DNA of 64,000 bases from Fredinandcohnia humi. Lineage in GTDB: Bacteria > Bacillota > Bacilli > Bacillales > Bacillaceae_L. The notes under the pieces are model-generated. The model was not told the origin of the DNA. It worked only from the letters and a program-made list of their open reading frames with translations, and did not search any database. The position numbers were made by a program, and so were the translations under genes. The DNA is taken from assembly GCF_001439915.1 (NCBI RefSeq), contig NZ_LMBW01000008.1, positions 148,735-212,734 on the forward strand. Direction: 5' to 3'. Shown piece after piece: positions 17,135 through 26,124 of this stretch. Within the stretch, counting starts at the first letter, position 1; every line of letters starts with the position of its first letter.

Positions 17135-17164
17135 AAAAGACGACCAATTAACTAGTCGTCTTTT
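17135..17164 (-). terminator. hairpin with T run between yrvL-like and AlkD-like genes
   Basis: Perfect 10-bp stem AAAAGACGAC / GTCGTCTTTT with a 10-base loop and T-rich edges on both strands. It lies about 55 bases beyond the first terminator of the AlkD-like gene and may be a back-up stop. Confidence 0.7.
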
Positions 17165-17218
17165 GAAATTCCCGTGTGTTTAAGTTTTTTATCGTTAGTT
17201 CCATAACTTCAGCAAAAA

Positions 17219-17249
17219 GGGGCGTTAATCTTCTTTAGATCAACACCCC
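17219..17249 (-). terminator. intrinsic terminator of the AlkD-like gene, copy B of a repeated family
   Basis: On the minus strand GGGGTGTTGATCT pairs with AGATTAACGCCCC (13 bp, two G-U pairs, loop AAAGA), followed by TTTTT and then GCTGAAGTTAT, a tail shared with the copies at 52935, 58597 and 59882. Confidence 0.85.
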
Positions 17250-17264
17250 AATGAAAAGCTATTT

Positions 17265-17972
17265 TTAACATCTTACATATTTTCGTTTGAATCCAAGCTT
17301 CCCTCTATCCAATTCTTTTTGAATACTTTCGTAAGAATTGAGGAGACTGCTTTTTTTCTTTTCCCGTTTGACTTCAACAATACCAACTTCCGTTGCAGTC
17401 TCAACTGCTTTTTCATGAAGCGGTACATATGAAATTCCAACTGTGTAAAGAAAATTATTCATAGCGGATTTTGTTCGTTCTGGTGAATCATGGATCGTAT
17501 TCTTCACAAGATCAAGCATACTGGAAATCTTGCTTTCGGAAAATTCATGGTCTTTGCGATTTCCTAAAAGCCAGCAGTAGCAACTCCATCCCGCCGACAT
17601 TCTTAGCTCATCACCACTTGCAATCCATTTATCAGCAATGTCTTGTGCAATGTCCGATTCGGATAAAGTTACTGCGACCACATAGTCGGAAAGCATATAA
17701 AAATACGCCCCGTCTATCCAACGATCAAAATCCGACTCCGTCATGGCTTTTGGATCCGCAATAATGCCTGCAAAGTACATGGCATCGTAGTTACCCGTGG
17801 CATAAAGCTCTTCCGCTAAAGGCTGATTTATTTTTATTTTCTTGGCAATTGGTTTCATCGCACCTGTAGCCACACCAAAAAATGGTTCGTGTGCACCATT
17901 GGACATGTACATTTTTTTCATTCGTTCCTTACCCAGGGCTTCAAGCTCTTGCATAACTGTTTCAAAATCCAT
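17265..17972 (-). CDS. DNA alkylation repair protein, AlkD-like HEAT-repeat glycosylase
   Basis: 235 residues, all-helical. The N-terminus MDFETVMQELEALGKERMKK, EPFFGVATGAMKPIAKKI, LADKWIASGDELRMSAGWSC and ISYVPLHEKAVETA fit the AlkD/AlkC superfamily, which removes alkylated bases from DNA. The length matches AlkD. A remnant of a second copy with the same 3' end and terminator lies at 13255-13343. AGGAAGG precedes the ATG. Confidence 0.85.
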   Translation of the reverse strand: MDFETVMQELEALGKERMKKMYMSNGAHEPFFGVATGAMKPIAKKIKINQPLAEELYATGNYDAMYFAGIIADPKAMTESDFDRWIDGAYFYMLSDYVVAVTLSESDIAQDIADKWIASGDELRMSAGWSCYCWLLGNRKDHEFSESKISSMLDLVKNTIHDSPERTKSAMNNFLYTVGISYVPLHEKAVETATEVGIVEVKREKKKSSLLNSYESIQKELDRGKLGFKRKYVRC

Positions 17973-18212
17973 AACTTTGTACTTCCTTCCTAAATGTTAT
18001 TACCCTATTAGTTTAACCAACTAGTACATATATAAAGTTCAATACTTCTCAATTCTACCATTACTCTTATTTTCTTCTTCATTCAATATCTTAAAGTATT
18101 TTTGACGCCATCTAAATAAACTAATACAATTTAAACATATTAAAAAGTAGTTTTCCCACAAACCAACAAATGCTTATTACATTTTTTACGTTGGAGAATT
18201 TACTGAAATGCA

Positions 18213-18241
18213 AAAAATGCTTGAATAGCCCAAGCATTTTT
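18213..18241 (-). terminator. terminator of the pst operon
   Basis: AAAAATGCTTG / CAAGCATTTTT, an 11-bp perfect stem with a 7-base loop, ending in a T run on the minus strand. It comes after the 51-residue gene rather than directly after phoU, which argues that this gene belongs to the operon. Confidence 0.85.
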
Positions 18242-18252
18242 TCCATTCCATA

Positions 18253-18408
18253 CTATTCATTTTCTGTTTCCTGGTTTTCCAAGACAAGTGCAGTGTTATT
18301 ATTATTTATGAGAGAATCGACGTCAAAGGAATTGTTATCGTCTTCTCCTCTTAGTATTTGGTTAATTTTTATATTAGCTGATTCAGCTTCAGATTTCCTG
18401 TCCTTCAT
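18253..18408 (-). CDS. 51-residue acidic protein at the end of the pst-phoU operon
   Basis: The ATG follows GGAGG with a 7-base gap and lies 27 bases after the phoU stop; the operon terminator follows the stop by about 12 bases. The product is hydrophilic and acidic (MKDRKSEAESANIKINQILR, then GEDDNNSFDVDSL, a run of four N, and NQETENE). No family recognised. The position suggests a role linked to phosphate uptake or PhoU, but this is inference only. Confidence 0.65.
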   Translation of the reverse strand: MKDRKSEAESANIKINQILRGEDDNNSFDVDSLINNNNTALVLENQETENE

Positions 18409-18435
18409 TGTAGTTCCTCCATTCTGTTCTTAAAA

Positions 18436-19095
18436 TTATTGGTTTAAATCATATCTTTTCCCTTTTATTAAATATAGGATACTTTCTGAAATGTTAGTGG
18501 AGTGGTCCGCCACCCTTTCTACATTTCTGCAAATGAAAGACAATTGGGAAATTTGTGAAATAGATTCAGGCTTTTGGGTCATTAGCTCTAATAATTCCTT
18601 AATCAGTCTTCCATATGCTTCATCTACTTCGTCATCGACCTTTGCAACATTTTTTGCGAGTTCTACATCTTCCTCGTTATACGCCCTAAGAGAATCAGCG
18701 ACCATTTTATTGGCTACCTCTGCCATTCGTGGTATATCTTCGATTGGTTTAATCAATTTTTCAGTTCCAATTCGGATAACTGATTTAGCAATATTCACTG
18801 CTAAATCCCCAACTCTTTCAAGGTCCGAGGAAATTTTAATCGCAACAACGACTCTTCTAAGATCAATAGCTACTGGTGCTTGCTGTGCAATTAACAAAAT
18901 AGCTTTATCATTGATTTCTTCTTCCAATAAATTTAGCCGAGTGTCATTTTCAATAATTTTTAATGCTTTGTCAATGTCCTGATTCTTTAAGGCCTCAATG
19001 GATTGACCGACTGCTTCTTGTGCTTGACTGCCTAATTGTATGATCATTTCTTTTAGCTCGTTAAGCTCTGCTTGAAATGTCGCTCGTATCATCAT
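18436..19095 (-). CDS. phoU: phosphate signalling protein PhoU
   Basis: 219 residues, the usual length, made of two similar three-helix PhoU domains (about 5-90 and 110-205). The metal-binding pattern is visible in LERVGDLAVNIAKSV and NVERVADHSTNISESILYL. PhoU restrains the PstSCAB importer and PhoR signalling when phosphate is plentiful. The start is the ATG at 19095 after GGGGGTGA; a second ATG follows directly. It begins 18 bases after pstB stops. B. subtilis itself lacks a pst-linked phoU, so the layout is closer to other Bacillaceae. Confidence 0.95.
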   Translation of the reverse strand: MMIRATFQAELNELKEMIIQLGSQAQEAVGQSIEALKNQDIDKALKIIENDTRLNLLEEEINDKAILLIAQQAPVAIDLRRVVVAIKISSDLERVGDLAVNIAKSVIRIGTEKLIKPIEDIPRMAEVANKMVADSLRAYNEEDVELAKNVAKVDDEVDEAYGRLIKELLELMTQKPESISQISQLSFICRNVERVADHSTNISESILYLIKGKRYDLNQ

Positions 19096-19113
19096 CGCAA
19101 TCACCCCCTATTT

Positions 19114-19944
19114 TTAGCCAAATCGGCCAGTGATATAATCCTCTGTTTCCTTTTTATCAGGGTTTGAAAACATTTTGCTTGTATCTGTATACTCAATCAC
19201 TTCTCCACTTAAGAAAAATGCTGTTTTTTCTGAGATTCTCGCAGCTTGTTGCATATTATGAGTCACAATGATGATGCTGTAATTCTTTTTCAGTTCTTGT
19301 ATCAAATCCTCTACTTTTAAAGTAGAGATAGGATCAAGCGCTGAGGTTGGTTCGTCCATTAATATGACATCAGGTTCAATCGCCAAACATCTCGCAATAC
19401 ATAGACGCTGTTGTTGACCCCCAGACATTCCATAAGCATTTTCTTTCAAACGATCTTTAACCTCATCCCAAATTGCAGCTCCGCGCAGGCTTTTTTCTAC
19501 AATTTCATCCAACACTTTCTTATTACGTATCCCATGAATTCGGGGACCATATGCAATATTTTCATAAATCGATTTTGGAAAAGGATTCGGTTTCTGAAAC
19601 ACCATGCCCACATTCGTTCTTAATGCCTCAACTGGATAGGATTTGTTAAAAATATTTTTTCCTCGGTATAGAATTTCACCAGAAGTACGAACAATGGGTA
19701 TTAATTCAACCATTCTGTTTAGTGTTTTAATGTACGTAGATTTCCCACACCCTGAGGGACCAATAATCGCCGTAACTTCATTTTCTGCAATTTGGAGGTT
19801 AATTTCCTTCAAGGCCTGATTTTCTCCATACCATAAGTTTAAATTTTTCGTATCATAAACAATCTTCTTATTAATACTCGTCGACTCAGATTTCTTATTG
19901 ATTCCTTGTACAAACTTCTGTTTATTTTCAGTTTCAACTGGCAT
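19114..19944 (-). CDS. pstB: phosphate ABC importer ATPase PstB
   Basis: 276 residues. Walker [10 protein letters not shown], signature [18 protein letters not shown], Walker [14 protein letters not shown] and the PstB-specific [20 protein letters not shown] are all present. It powers phosphate import through PstC/PstA at the plasma membrane. The N-terminal 30 residues before [11 protein letters not shown] are a variable extension rich in K, E and S. Starts 24 bases after pstA. Confidence 0.97.
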   Translation of the reverse strand: MPVETENKQKFVQGINKKSESTSINKKIVYDTKNLNLWYGENQALKEINLQIAENEVTAIIGPSGCGKSTYIKTLNRMVELIPIVRTSGEILYRGKNIFNKSYPVEALRTNVGMVFQKPNPFPKSIYENIAYGPRIHGIRNKKVLDEIVEKSLRGAAIWDEVKDRLKENAYGMSGGQQQRLCIARCLAIEPDVILMDEPTSALDPISTLKVEDLIQELKKNYSIIIVTHNMQQAARISEKTAFFLSGEVIEYTDTSKMFSNPDKKETEDYITGRFG

Positions 19945-19968
19945 TTGATTTTTCCTCCAGTAGGTAGG

Positions 19969-20853
19969 TTAATACCTTTTTTGAAATTTATTTCGGATGA
20001 CCACTGCAATAGAGTTCATTATCAAGAGTATAAGAAGTAGGATTACAATTGTTGCAGCTGCTAAATTTGCATATTCCGCCACTAAAGCTGAGTCTAACGT
20101 CCAATAGTAAATCTGCATTGGTAAAACGGTGAATTTGTCAAAAATAGAATTAGGAAATGGAATTAACAGCGCCGGGATTCCAATTACAACTAGGGGAGCA
20201 GTTTCACCGACTGCGCGAGACAAAGCTAAAATAACACCGGTTAGGATTCCCGGTATTGCAGCAGGAAGTACAACCTTCTTTATGGTTTGCCATTTCGTTG
20301 CCCCCATTCCATAAGACGCTTCACGTAAAAATTGGGGAACTGCCCGGAGTGCTTCTTGGCTCGCCACCACTACGATAGGAAGTACCAGTAGTGACATCGT
20401 AAGACCACCAGCAAGTACAATATTGCCAAGACCCATTGTTCTTACAAAGACAGTCATCCCAAGAATACCGAAAACAATAGAAGGAACACCCGCTAAATTT
20501 GAAATATTTGTTTGAATAAAGGATTGCAATCGTCCTTTTGTCGCGTACTCTTCTAAGTAAATCGCTGTACCAATTCCAAGGAACATGGTTACTGGGGCAA
20601 CGACAACCATCAACCACACGGTTCCTAATATAGCACCCATGATCCCCGCTCTTTCTGGAGCTGTGGATAATTTATTGGTTAGAAAATCAATATTAATATA
20701 GCCAAGCCCATCGGATAATACCTGGTAAAACAACGTAATTAAAACAACTAGTCCTATTAATGTGGATAAAAGGAACATGACTTTCGTAATTCGATTCGTT
20801 AATAATCGAGCACCCATCATTTTCTGTACTTGGTTTGCATCTACATATTTCAC
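19969..20853 (-). CDS. pstA: phosphate ABC importer permease PstA
   Basis: 294 residues with six hydrophobic helices and the permease EAA-like loop FLREASYGMGATKWQTIKKV (about residues 180-199). It forms the membrane channel with PstC. The start is a GTG behind AGGGAGG; it lies 2 bases after the pstC stop, a tight operon join. Confidence 0.95.
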   Translation of the reverse strand: MKYVDANQVQKMMGARLLTNRITKVMFLLSTLIGLVVLITLFYQVLSDGLGYINIDFLTNKLSTAPERAGIMGAILGTVWLMVVVAPVTMFLGIGTAIYLEEYATKGRLQSFIQTNISNLAGVPSIVFGILGMTVFVRTMGLGNIVLAGGLTMSLLVLPIVVVASQEALRAVPQFLREASYGMGATKWQTIKKVVLPAAIPGILTGVILALSRAVGETAPLVVIGIPALLIPFPNSIFDKFTVLPMQIYYWTLDSALVAEYANLAAATIVILLLILLIMNSIAVVIRNKFQKRY

Positions 20854-20855
20854 GA

Positions 20856-21794
20856 TTAATAAACCTCCCTAAATCTCTTGGATATATATTGGGCAATGAG
20901 ATTCATAATCAACGTAAATACAAATAATGTTATCGCAACAGCATATAAGCTATAGTATAAAGTTGAACCAGCTGCTGCCTCTCCACCTGTTACCTCAACG
21001 ATATAAGCAGTCATTGTTTGCATCGATTGCGTAACATCAAATGTGAAATTTTTAGAGCTTCCACTTGCAATTGTTACAATCATGGTTTCACCAATCGCCC
21101 TGGAAATCCCAAGTACAAAGGATGCGGTAATTCCAGAAATAGCTGCTGGGATTACAACTCTCCATGTTACCTCAAGCTTTGTCGCACCCAGGGCCAATGC
21201 CCCCTCTCTCATTGCATTCGGAACAGAACTCATAGCATCTTCAGAGAGTGATGCAATCATCGGGATAATCATGACCCCCATTACAATCCCTGGACTAAGA
21301 ATATTTGTCGGTTCTAATCCAGGAATAAACGATTGTAATAAAGGAGTCACAAAGGTAAATGCAAAGAAACCGTACACAATGGTCGGTATTCCTGCTAAAA
21401 TCTCCAACAGTGGTTTTAATGTTCTTCTAACCTTTTCTGACGCATATTCGCTTAAATACATAGCCGACATGATCCCAATTGGTATTGAAACTAGCATGGC
21501 AATCGTTGTGGAAATAACGGTACCAGTTAGTAATGGTAAAATCCCAAATTTCGCATTAGCACCTAGTGGTTTTAATTCGGTCCCCGTAAAGAAATCAAGG
21601 AAGGGCACATCTCTAAAAAAATAAACCGCTTCTCTTAATAAAGTAAATAGGATTCCAATTGTCGTAAGAATGGAGATGATTGCGATAATAAACAAAAACC
21701 TAGGCATAAACTTTTCTGTTACACTGTTAAAGCTTACTGTTTTCTGATTTTCTTGAATCATCTCTCTTACCTTTAAATCCTTTTGTTCTCCCAT
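20856..21794 (-). CDS. pstC: phosphate ABC importer permease PstC
   Basis: 312 residues. After a hydrophilic N-terminus (to about residue 25) come six helices with the EAA loop MREGALALGATKLEVTWRVV and the conserved RAIGETMIVTIASG. It pairs with PstA as the phosphate channel. AGGGAGG precedes the ATG. It starts 53 bases after pstS. Confidence 0.95.
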   Translation of the reverse strand: MGEQKDLKVREMIQENQKTVSFNSVTEKFMPRFLFIIAIISILTTIGILFTLLREAVYFFRDVPFLDFFTGTELKPLGANAKFGILPLLTGTVISTTIAMLVSIPIGIMSAMYLSEYASEKVRRTLKPLLEILAGIPTIVYGFFAFTFVTPLLQSFIPGLEPTNILSPGIVMGVMIIPMIASLSEDAMSSVPNAMREGALALGATKLEVTWRVVIPAAISGITASFVLGISRAIGETMIVTIASGSSKNFTFDVTQSMQTMTAYIVEVTGGEAAAGSTLYYSLYAVAITLFVFTLIMNLIAQYISKRFREVY

Positions 21795-21847
21795 TTCCTT
21801 ACCTCCCTTTCACCCTTAGATATAAAAAGAAAACTCGTTCTAGCTGA

Positions 21848-22804
21848 TTACTGTTGTTTTAAGCCTTCCAAATAATCAACAGATGCCTGAAGTTCCTCTG
21901 CTGGTAATGGTGCAAAACCTGTTTCTGCTGCAGCTGTTTCTGCACTCTTCATAGCATAGATGGCAAAGTCTAGAACCTGTGGTTTCTCTTGGGCCATTCC
22001 CTCGTTTAAATAGGTAAATACGGGACGAGTAAATGGGGCGTATGCACCGTCTTCTTTAATCGTGTCAAGAGTAGGTTCTACCGGACCATTTCCAAAATCA
22101 ATTTTTATCGCATTTAATTTATCAGTGTTACTTGCATAGTAGCCATATCCAAAAAACGCAACCGCATTTCTATCTTTTGATACAAGGTCCACTAAGGTCG
22201 CATAATCCTGCTGAAGATTAATATTTTTGACGAGGTCCTGCTCTTTCATTATGGTTTCCCAAAAGAATTCGTATGTACCATGGTTTTCGTTTGGACCATA
22301 TGTTTTTATCGGCTCGTTAGGGAAGCCTTCTCGAACATCTGACCAATTCTTCTTGCCAGCGCTCTCAAGGAATATATCAACGACTTCCTGTTGTGAAAGC
22401 TCTGTTGCCCAATCATTTTCCTTATTAACGACAATCGTTATGCCATCTAGAGCAACTTTTAATTCCTTAACTTTTATTCCTAGTTGCTCAGCTTTAGTTA
22501 ACTCATCCTCTTTTATTTTTCGGGAGGCATCATTGAAATCTGTACCGCCACCCTCAACCAGGAACTTTTTAAAGCCAGCGCTTGTCCCAGCTCGACTTAC
22601 TTCAACAGACACGTTCTCCTGTTCATTTATCATGTAATCTTCGGCGAGCTTTGACATTAACGGAAAAACGGTTCCTGATCCATCAATTACAACACTACCT
22701 CCTAACCCTCCACCGGTACCATTATTATTTCCACCACCACATGCACCTAAAATAAGGAGTACCATTGACATCATGACGATTTTTATTGTTCTACAAGATT
22801 TCAT
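21848..22804 (-). CDS. pstS: phosphate-binding lipoprotein PstS
   Basis: 318 residues from the ATG at 22804 (AGGGTG upstream; the ATG at 22822 has no site). A lipoprotein signal peptide ends in the lipobox LGAC, followed by a glycine/asparagine linker. The ligand-binding landmarks DGSGTVFPLMSKLAE and SRAGTSAGFKKFL fit phosphate-binding PstS. It is anchored outside the membrane and feeds PstCA. First gene of the pst operon and probably the most strongly expressed. Confidence 0.95.
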   Translation of the reverse strand: MKSCRTIKIVMMSMVLLILGACGGGNNNGTGGGLGGSVVIDGSGTVFPLMSKLAEDYMINEQENVSVEVSRAGTSAGFKKFLVEGGGTDFNDASRKIKEDELTKAEQLGIKVKELKVALDGITIVVNKENDWATELSQQEVVDIFLESAGKKNWSDVREGFPNEPIKTYGPNENHGTYEFFWETIMKEQDLVKNINLQQDYATLVDLVSKDRNAVAFFGYGYYASNTDKLNAIKIDFGNGPVEPTLDTIKEDGAYAPFTRPVFTYLNEGMAQEKPQVLDFAIYAMKSAETAAAETGFAPLPAEELQASVDYLEGLKQQ

Positions 22805-22927
22805 TATAATCACCCTATCCATTTTTTTATCTCTCTTACATTTCCCACTAAAAAGGGAATTTATTTAAAAAGAGTAAAAAAATAAATTAAACTCACTAAT
22901 TTAGTGGTTCTATGAAACGTCTAATCG

Positions 22928-22955
22928 TTTACATATAGGAAACGCCTTTTTTACA
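22928..22955. promoter_or_regulatory. possible PhoP (Pho box) half-sites upstream of pstS
   Basis: Two TTTACA hexamers at 22928-22933 and 22950-22955, 22 bases apart (two turns, the spacing of every second repeat in Bacillus Pho boxes, TTWACA). They read on the plus strand, opposite to pstS, and the intermediate hexamer is poor. Expected regulation by PhoPR makes the site plausible, but support is weak. Confidence 0.3.
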
Positions 22956-23039
22956 TAATCTTAATATCTATTATTCTTCCATTTCCTTATAATTTAATTA
23001 ATATTTAGATTCATCATTCTAATAAAGGGAAGTGTTGGC

Positions 23040-23816
23040 ATGGGGACATTTCATACTACATATGACAATTGGGATGCGAATTTATATGATTCGAAGCACT
23101 CTTTTGTTTCAAAATATGGGAATAGTTTGGTCGAACTATTAGGGCCAAAGAAAGGTGATAAAATTCTTGATCTTGGATGCGGGACAGGGGATTTGACACA
23201 TGCAATATTTAAAAATGGTGTAGAGATTGTAGGTGTCGACAAATCCGAAAATATGATCGAGCAAGCAATTCGAAAATATCCAGATATACCGTTTAAGGTT
23301 CAGGATGCTACAAACTTGGACTTTTATAACGAATTTGATGCGGTATTCTCAAATGCAACACTCCATTGGGTACAGCCAGCTAGCCAAGCATTACAAAGTA
23401 TTTATCGGAGTTTAAAAAAAGGGGGAAGGTTTGTTGCTGAATTTGGAGGAAAAGGAAATGTTCAAACGATTACGAATGAAATCACTTACCAAATAGAGGC
23501 GGCAGGATTCGAATTTAGAAAGGCTCAATTTCCTTGGTTTTATCCAAGCATTGCGGAGTATTCGACCTTAATGGAAGCAGCAGGATTTCGAGTGACTATC
23601 GCTCAGCACTATGATCGACCAACTCTATTGGATGGAGAAAATGGATTAAAAAACTGGATTAACATGTTTGGTAGCCAACTTTTCGAAGGTATCCCTGAAC
23701 ATACAAAAAATCAAATCATTTTAAACGTTGAAAAGAATTTAAAAGAAATTTTATTCTCGGAAAAAAATTGGACAGCAGATTATAAAAGAATTCGAGTGGT
23801 TGGCGTGAAATATTAA
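23040..23816 (+). CDS. class I SAM-dependent methyltransferase, trans-aconitate-methyltransferase-like
   Basis: 258 residues. Motif I ILDLGCGTGDLTHAI (about 41-55), motif II VGVDKSENMI, motif III KVQDATNL and motif IV/V DAVFSNATLHWVQPASQAL, followed by LKKGGRFVAEFGGKGNV and the C-terminal WINMFGSQLFEGIP region seen in Tam-like enzymes. The cytoplasmic enzyme methylates a small molecule, identity unknown. AAGGGAAG precedes the ATG. It is divergent from pstS with about 235 bases between them. Confidence 0.85.
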   Translation: MGTFHTTYDNWDANLYDSKHSFVSKYGNSLVELLGPKKGDKILDLGCGTGDLTHAIFKNGVEIVGVDKSENMIEQAIRKYPDIPFKVQDATNLDFYNEFDAVFSNATLHWVQPASQALQSIYRSLKKGGRFVAEFGGKGNVQTITNEITYQIEAAGFEFRKAQFPWFYPSIAEYSTLMEAAGFRVTIAQHYDRPTLLDGENGLKNWINMFGSQLFEGIPEHTKNQIILNVEKNLKEILFSEKNWTADYKRIRVVGVKY

Positions 23817-23825
23817 TTTATAAGG

Positions 23826-23847
23826 AAAGGAATCTTTTTATTCCTTT
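23826..23847 (+). terminator. terminator of the methyltransferase gene
   Basis: AAAGGAAT / ATTCCTTT stem, 6-base loop, followed by TTACATTTTT. Located 9 bases after the stop. Confidence 0.7.
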
Positions 23848-23903
23848 TTACATTTTTCTATTAATCAGTTTATTGAATTAAAGCACAAGTTCATCATTAC
23901 TAA

Positions 23904-24038
23904 CTATTTAATAATAAAAACCGAAACTAAACCTCCGATTCCTATACAAATAAAAAGAAACCAATTTGTATCCGTAAAATCTTTATCGCCTTTTTTATTG
24001 TTTTTCTTGTTATCAGAATCGGAAATTTTCTTCCCCAT
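23904..24038 (-). CDS. 44-residue single-helix membrane protein
   Basis: The ATG at 24038 lies 11 bases after GGAGG (TTTGGAGGTTAATT); the longer frame upstream has no binding site. A very charged N-terminal half (MGKKISDSDNKKNNKKGDKD) is followed by one hydrophobic helix (WFLFICIGIGGLVSVFIIK) reaching the C-terminus. A tail-anchored or N-in single-pass protein of unknown role. Confidence 0.55.
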   Translation of the reverse strand: MGKKISDSDNKKNNKKGDKDFTDTNWFLFICIGIGGLVSVFIIK

Positions 24039-24191
24039 TTTAATTAACCTCCAAATTTTTAAGTATAAAAATATAAAAGAAAAAACCATATCAAGGTTCG
24101 ACTTATATGGTCCCATGTAATGTGTATTTAGTTTTAACCTAGAAAAAGGATAGCAAAAATAACAGCCTTGATTACGATATTTTCTTAAAGC

Positions 24192-24989
24192 TTACAAGGC
24201 ATATGGTTCAAGAGGTTTACAGAGATAACGCTCGATAAACTCAGCCAATCCATCTTTTTGGTGGTGCCCTGTAACAAAATCAGCTGCTGCTTTAACATCT
24301 TCATTTGCGTTCCCCATTGCCACACCTGTACCGGCATGACGAAGCATTTCGATATCATTGGGACCATCTCCAATGGCTACTGCTTCATTTGGGCTAATAT
24401 GATATGCGCGGAGTAAGCTTTTTATAGCAGACCATTTAGAAACATTAGGAGCAAGTAACTCAAACCCGTCATTCCAATCGATGACTTCTGCTTCCTTTTT
24501 AAATAAAGCAGATAACTCAGGACTCGCTGTACCTGTTCGAACACTATATTTAAGAACATCTTGATAATTAGCTTGTCTTAAATCCCCAATATATCGAGGC
24601 GGAATTTGCCCAACTTCTGTCCAATAATCGATTTCTTCATCTGTTTCCTTACAATACAGCCCATTTGCTGTATGCACTAAAACATTACAAGGATTTACGG
24701 TGGTCAGATGGTGAAATCGCTCTTCGTTTAATCGGATGGTTCTCCTTTGTATCGCTTTTCCCGTTATTGAATCGTGAATAGCAGCGCCATTCAAACAGAT
24801 CATTGGAGTTCTCAATCCAATTTCTTTATGGTAGGGAGCGGTCACTTCATAGTGTCGGCCTGTGGCTAGAAAAACCTTTACTCCCTGATTAATAAGCCTA
24901 TAAATGGCTTCTAAATTCCGGCGGGAAATATTATTTGAGGCTGTTAGCAGTGTACCATCCATATCAATAAATATTGCACGCACATTCAT
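24192..24989 (-). CDS. HAD superfamily phosphatase, Cof type (IIB cap)
   Basis: 265 residues. HAD motif I FIDMDGTLLT at residues 7-16, motif II FLATGRHYEV near 40, the cap domain at about 85-180, motif III K near 190 and motif IV AIGDGPNDIEMLRHAG near 208. Cof-type enzymes dephosphorylate sugar phosphates, FMN or PLP in the cytoplasm. GGAGG precedes the ATG by 9 bases. Confidence 0.9.
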   Translation of the reverse strand: MNVRAIFIDMDGTLLTASNNISRRNLEAIYRLINQGVKVFLATGRHYEVTAPYHKEIGLRTPMICLNGAAIHDSITGKAIQRRTIRLNEERFHHLTTVNPCNVLVHTANGLYCKETDEEIDYWTEVGQIPPRYIGDLRQANYQDVLKYSVRTGTASPELSALFKKEAEVIDWNDGFELLAPNVSKWSAIKSLLRAYHISPNEAVAIGDGPNDIEMLRHAGTGVAMGNANEDVKAAADFVTGHHQKDGLAEFIERYLCKPLEPYAL

Positions 24990-25056
24990 TTAAAATGCCT
25001 CCTCATTCGTTGATAAACCAATCATATCATCTGCATGTTAAAGTTAAGTAAACTTA

Positions 25057-25206
25057 GTGTACAGATTAAATGAAGTTTATTGGGAAACTGAGGACAGTTT
25101 AAATCGTGTTGTGAAGCACCTCAATTTGGACAACTATTTACAAAGCAATTTTATTGAACGGACGGGCTTACACGATCAATATTTACTGGATAGGCAAAAG
25201 GGATAA
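25057..25206 (+). pseudogene. short orphan reading frame, probable 3' remnant of a gene
   Basis: From the GTG at 25057 the frame runs 49 codons with a natural-looking composition (NEVYWETEDSLNRVVKHLNL, DNYLQSNFIERTGLHDQYLL, DRQKG). No ribosome binding site precedes it and a stop lies just upstream. It sits alone on the plus strand between two minus-strand operons. It reads like the C-terminal end of a larger protein whose 5' part is gone; the family is not recognised. Confidence 0.4.
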
Positions 25207-25223
25207 TCACACAAAGCCGAAAA

Positions 25224-25253
25224 AAAGCATGCAGAATCTCCTCTGCATGCTTT
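25224..25253 (-). terminator. terminator of the phn operon
   Basis: AAAGCATGCAGA / TCTGCATGCTTT, a 12-bp perfect stem with a 6-base loop, followed on the minus strand by a T run. It overlaps the last bases of the final phnE gene. Confidence 0.9.
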
Positions 25254-26124
25254 AGTTTCCTACCTTCAAATACTTTTTAAATTTAGTTGAAATCACTTCG
25301 AGAAGGATAGCAACAGCTAAGATGAAGTAGGTAATTGTACCAATTTCTCTTATATCAAGGTAGAAATTACTGGCCATAAACATGTCAAATCCGATTCCAC
25401 CTGCACCCGCTGCAGCTCCCATGGCAACGGCGACTGCGAAGTTAATTTCAAAACGCAGGAAAGTCCAGGATATCATATAGGTGAGGGAGGATGGGATCAC
25501 AGCTTGAAAAATAATCTGCCACCAGCTAGCGCCACTTGCTTGAAGAGCCTCGATTACCCCTTTGTCCAGTTCCTCAAACGACTCTGAATATGCTTTTACT
25601 AAGTAACTGACAGAGTGAAAAGTCATACCAATGACGGCTGCTACACTTCCAAGGCCAGCTGCAACCGCAAAAATTAAAACCCATAATACGGTCGGAATCG
25701 CACGGATAATGGCGACTGCACTCTTAATTACCGAAGATACTCGCTTAGAAGTTAGATTTTCTGCCGCAAGCAAACCTAATAGTACAGCAATGACCGCACC
25801 GAATAAGGTCGTAAGAAAAGCTAAGCCAAGTGTTACAAAGACTTGGTAGAATGCATGGAAAAAAGTGAAATGGTTAAAATGTGGCTCCAAAAACATCGAT
25901 TTCAAATTTACAAGCGTATCCTGTACAGCCTGTATAAAATCTAGCTCCTTATAATCAAAGCTAAAAAATGCGTATACCGTTAAAAGAGAAAGCACTAAAA
26001 GCGTCATCCTCGTCACAATCGCTGATTTTGTCATTGTTTTGATTTTAATATGCTTACGAGGGTATGCACTCTGTATCCGTTTAAGGGATGGCTCTACTTT
26101 TTTCAAGCGCTCATTTATCTCCAT
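25252..26124 (-). CDS. phnE: phosphonate ABC importer permease PhnE (second copy)
   Basis: 290 residues. A cytoplasmic basic N-terminus of about 35 residues, then six helices. The EAA loop is GVIEALQASGASWWQIIFQA and helix 3-4 carries IIRAIPTVLWVLIF, both usual for PhnE. It overlaps the first phnE by one base. Two different permeases and one ATPase suggest a heterodimeric channel. Last gene of the operon, followed at once by a strong terminator. Confidence 0.92.
   Translation of the reverse strand: MEINERLKKVEPSLKRIQSAYPRKHIKIKTMTKSAIVTRMTLLVLSLLTVYAFFSFDYKELDFIQAVQDTLVNLKSMFLEPHFNHFTFFHAFYQVFVTLGLAFLTTLFGAVIAVLLGLLAAENLTSKRVSSVIKSAVAIIRAIPTVLWVLIFAVAAGLGSVAAVIGMTFHSVSYLVKAYSESFEELDKGVIEALQASGASWWQIIFQAVIPSSLTYMISWTFLRFEINFAVAVAMGAAAGAGGIGFDMFMASNFYLDIREIGTITYFILAVAILLEVISTKFKKYLKVGN

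Noticed and set aside
18491-18982. 163-codon plus-strand frame
   Set aside because: It is the complement of phoU; serine-rich low-complexity product and no start signal.
21043-21624. 193-codon plus-strand frame
   Set aside because: It is antisense to pstC. PstC has all family motifs, whereas this has none.
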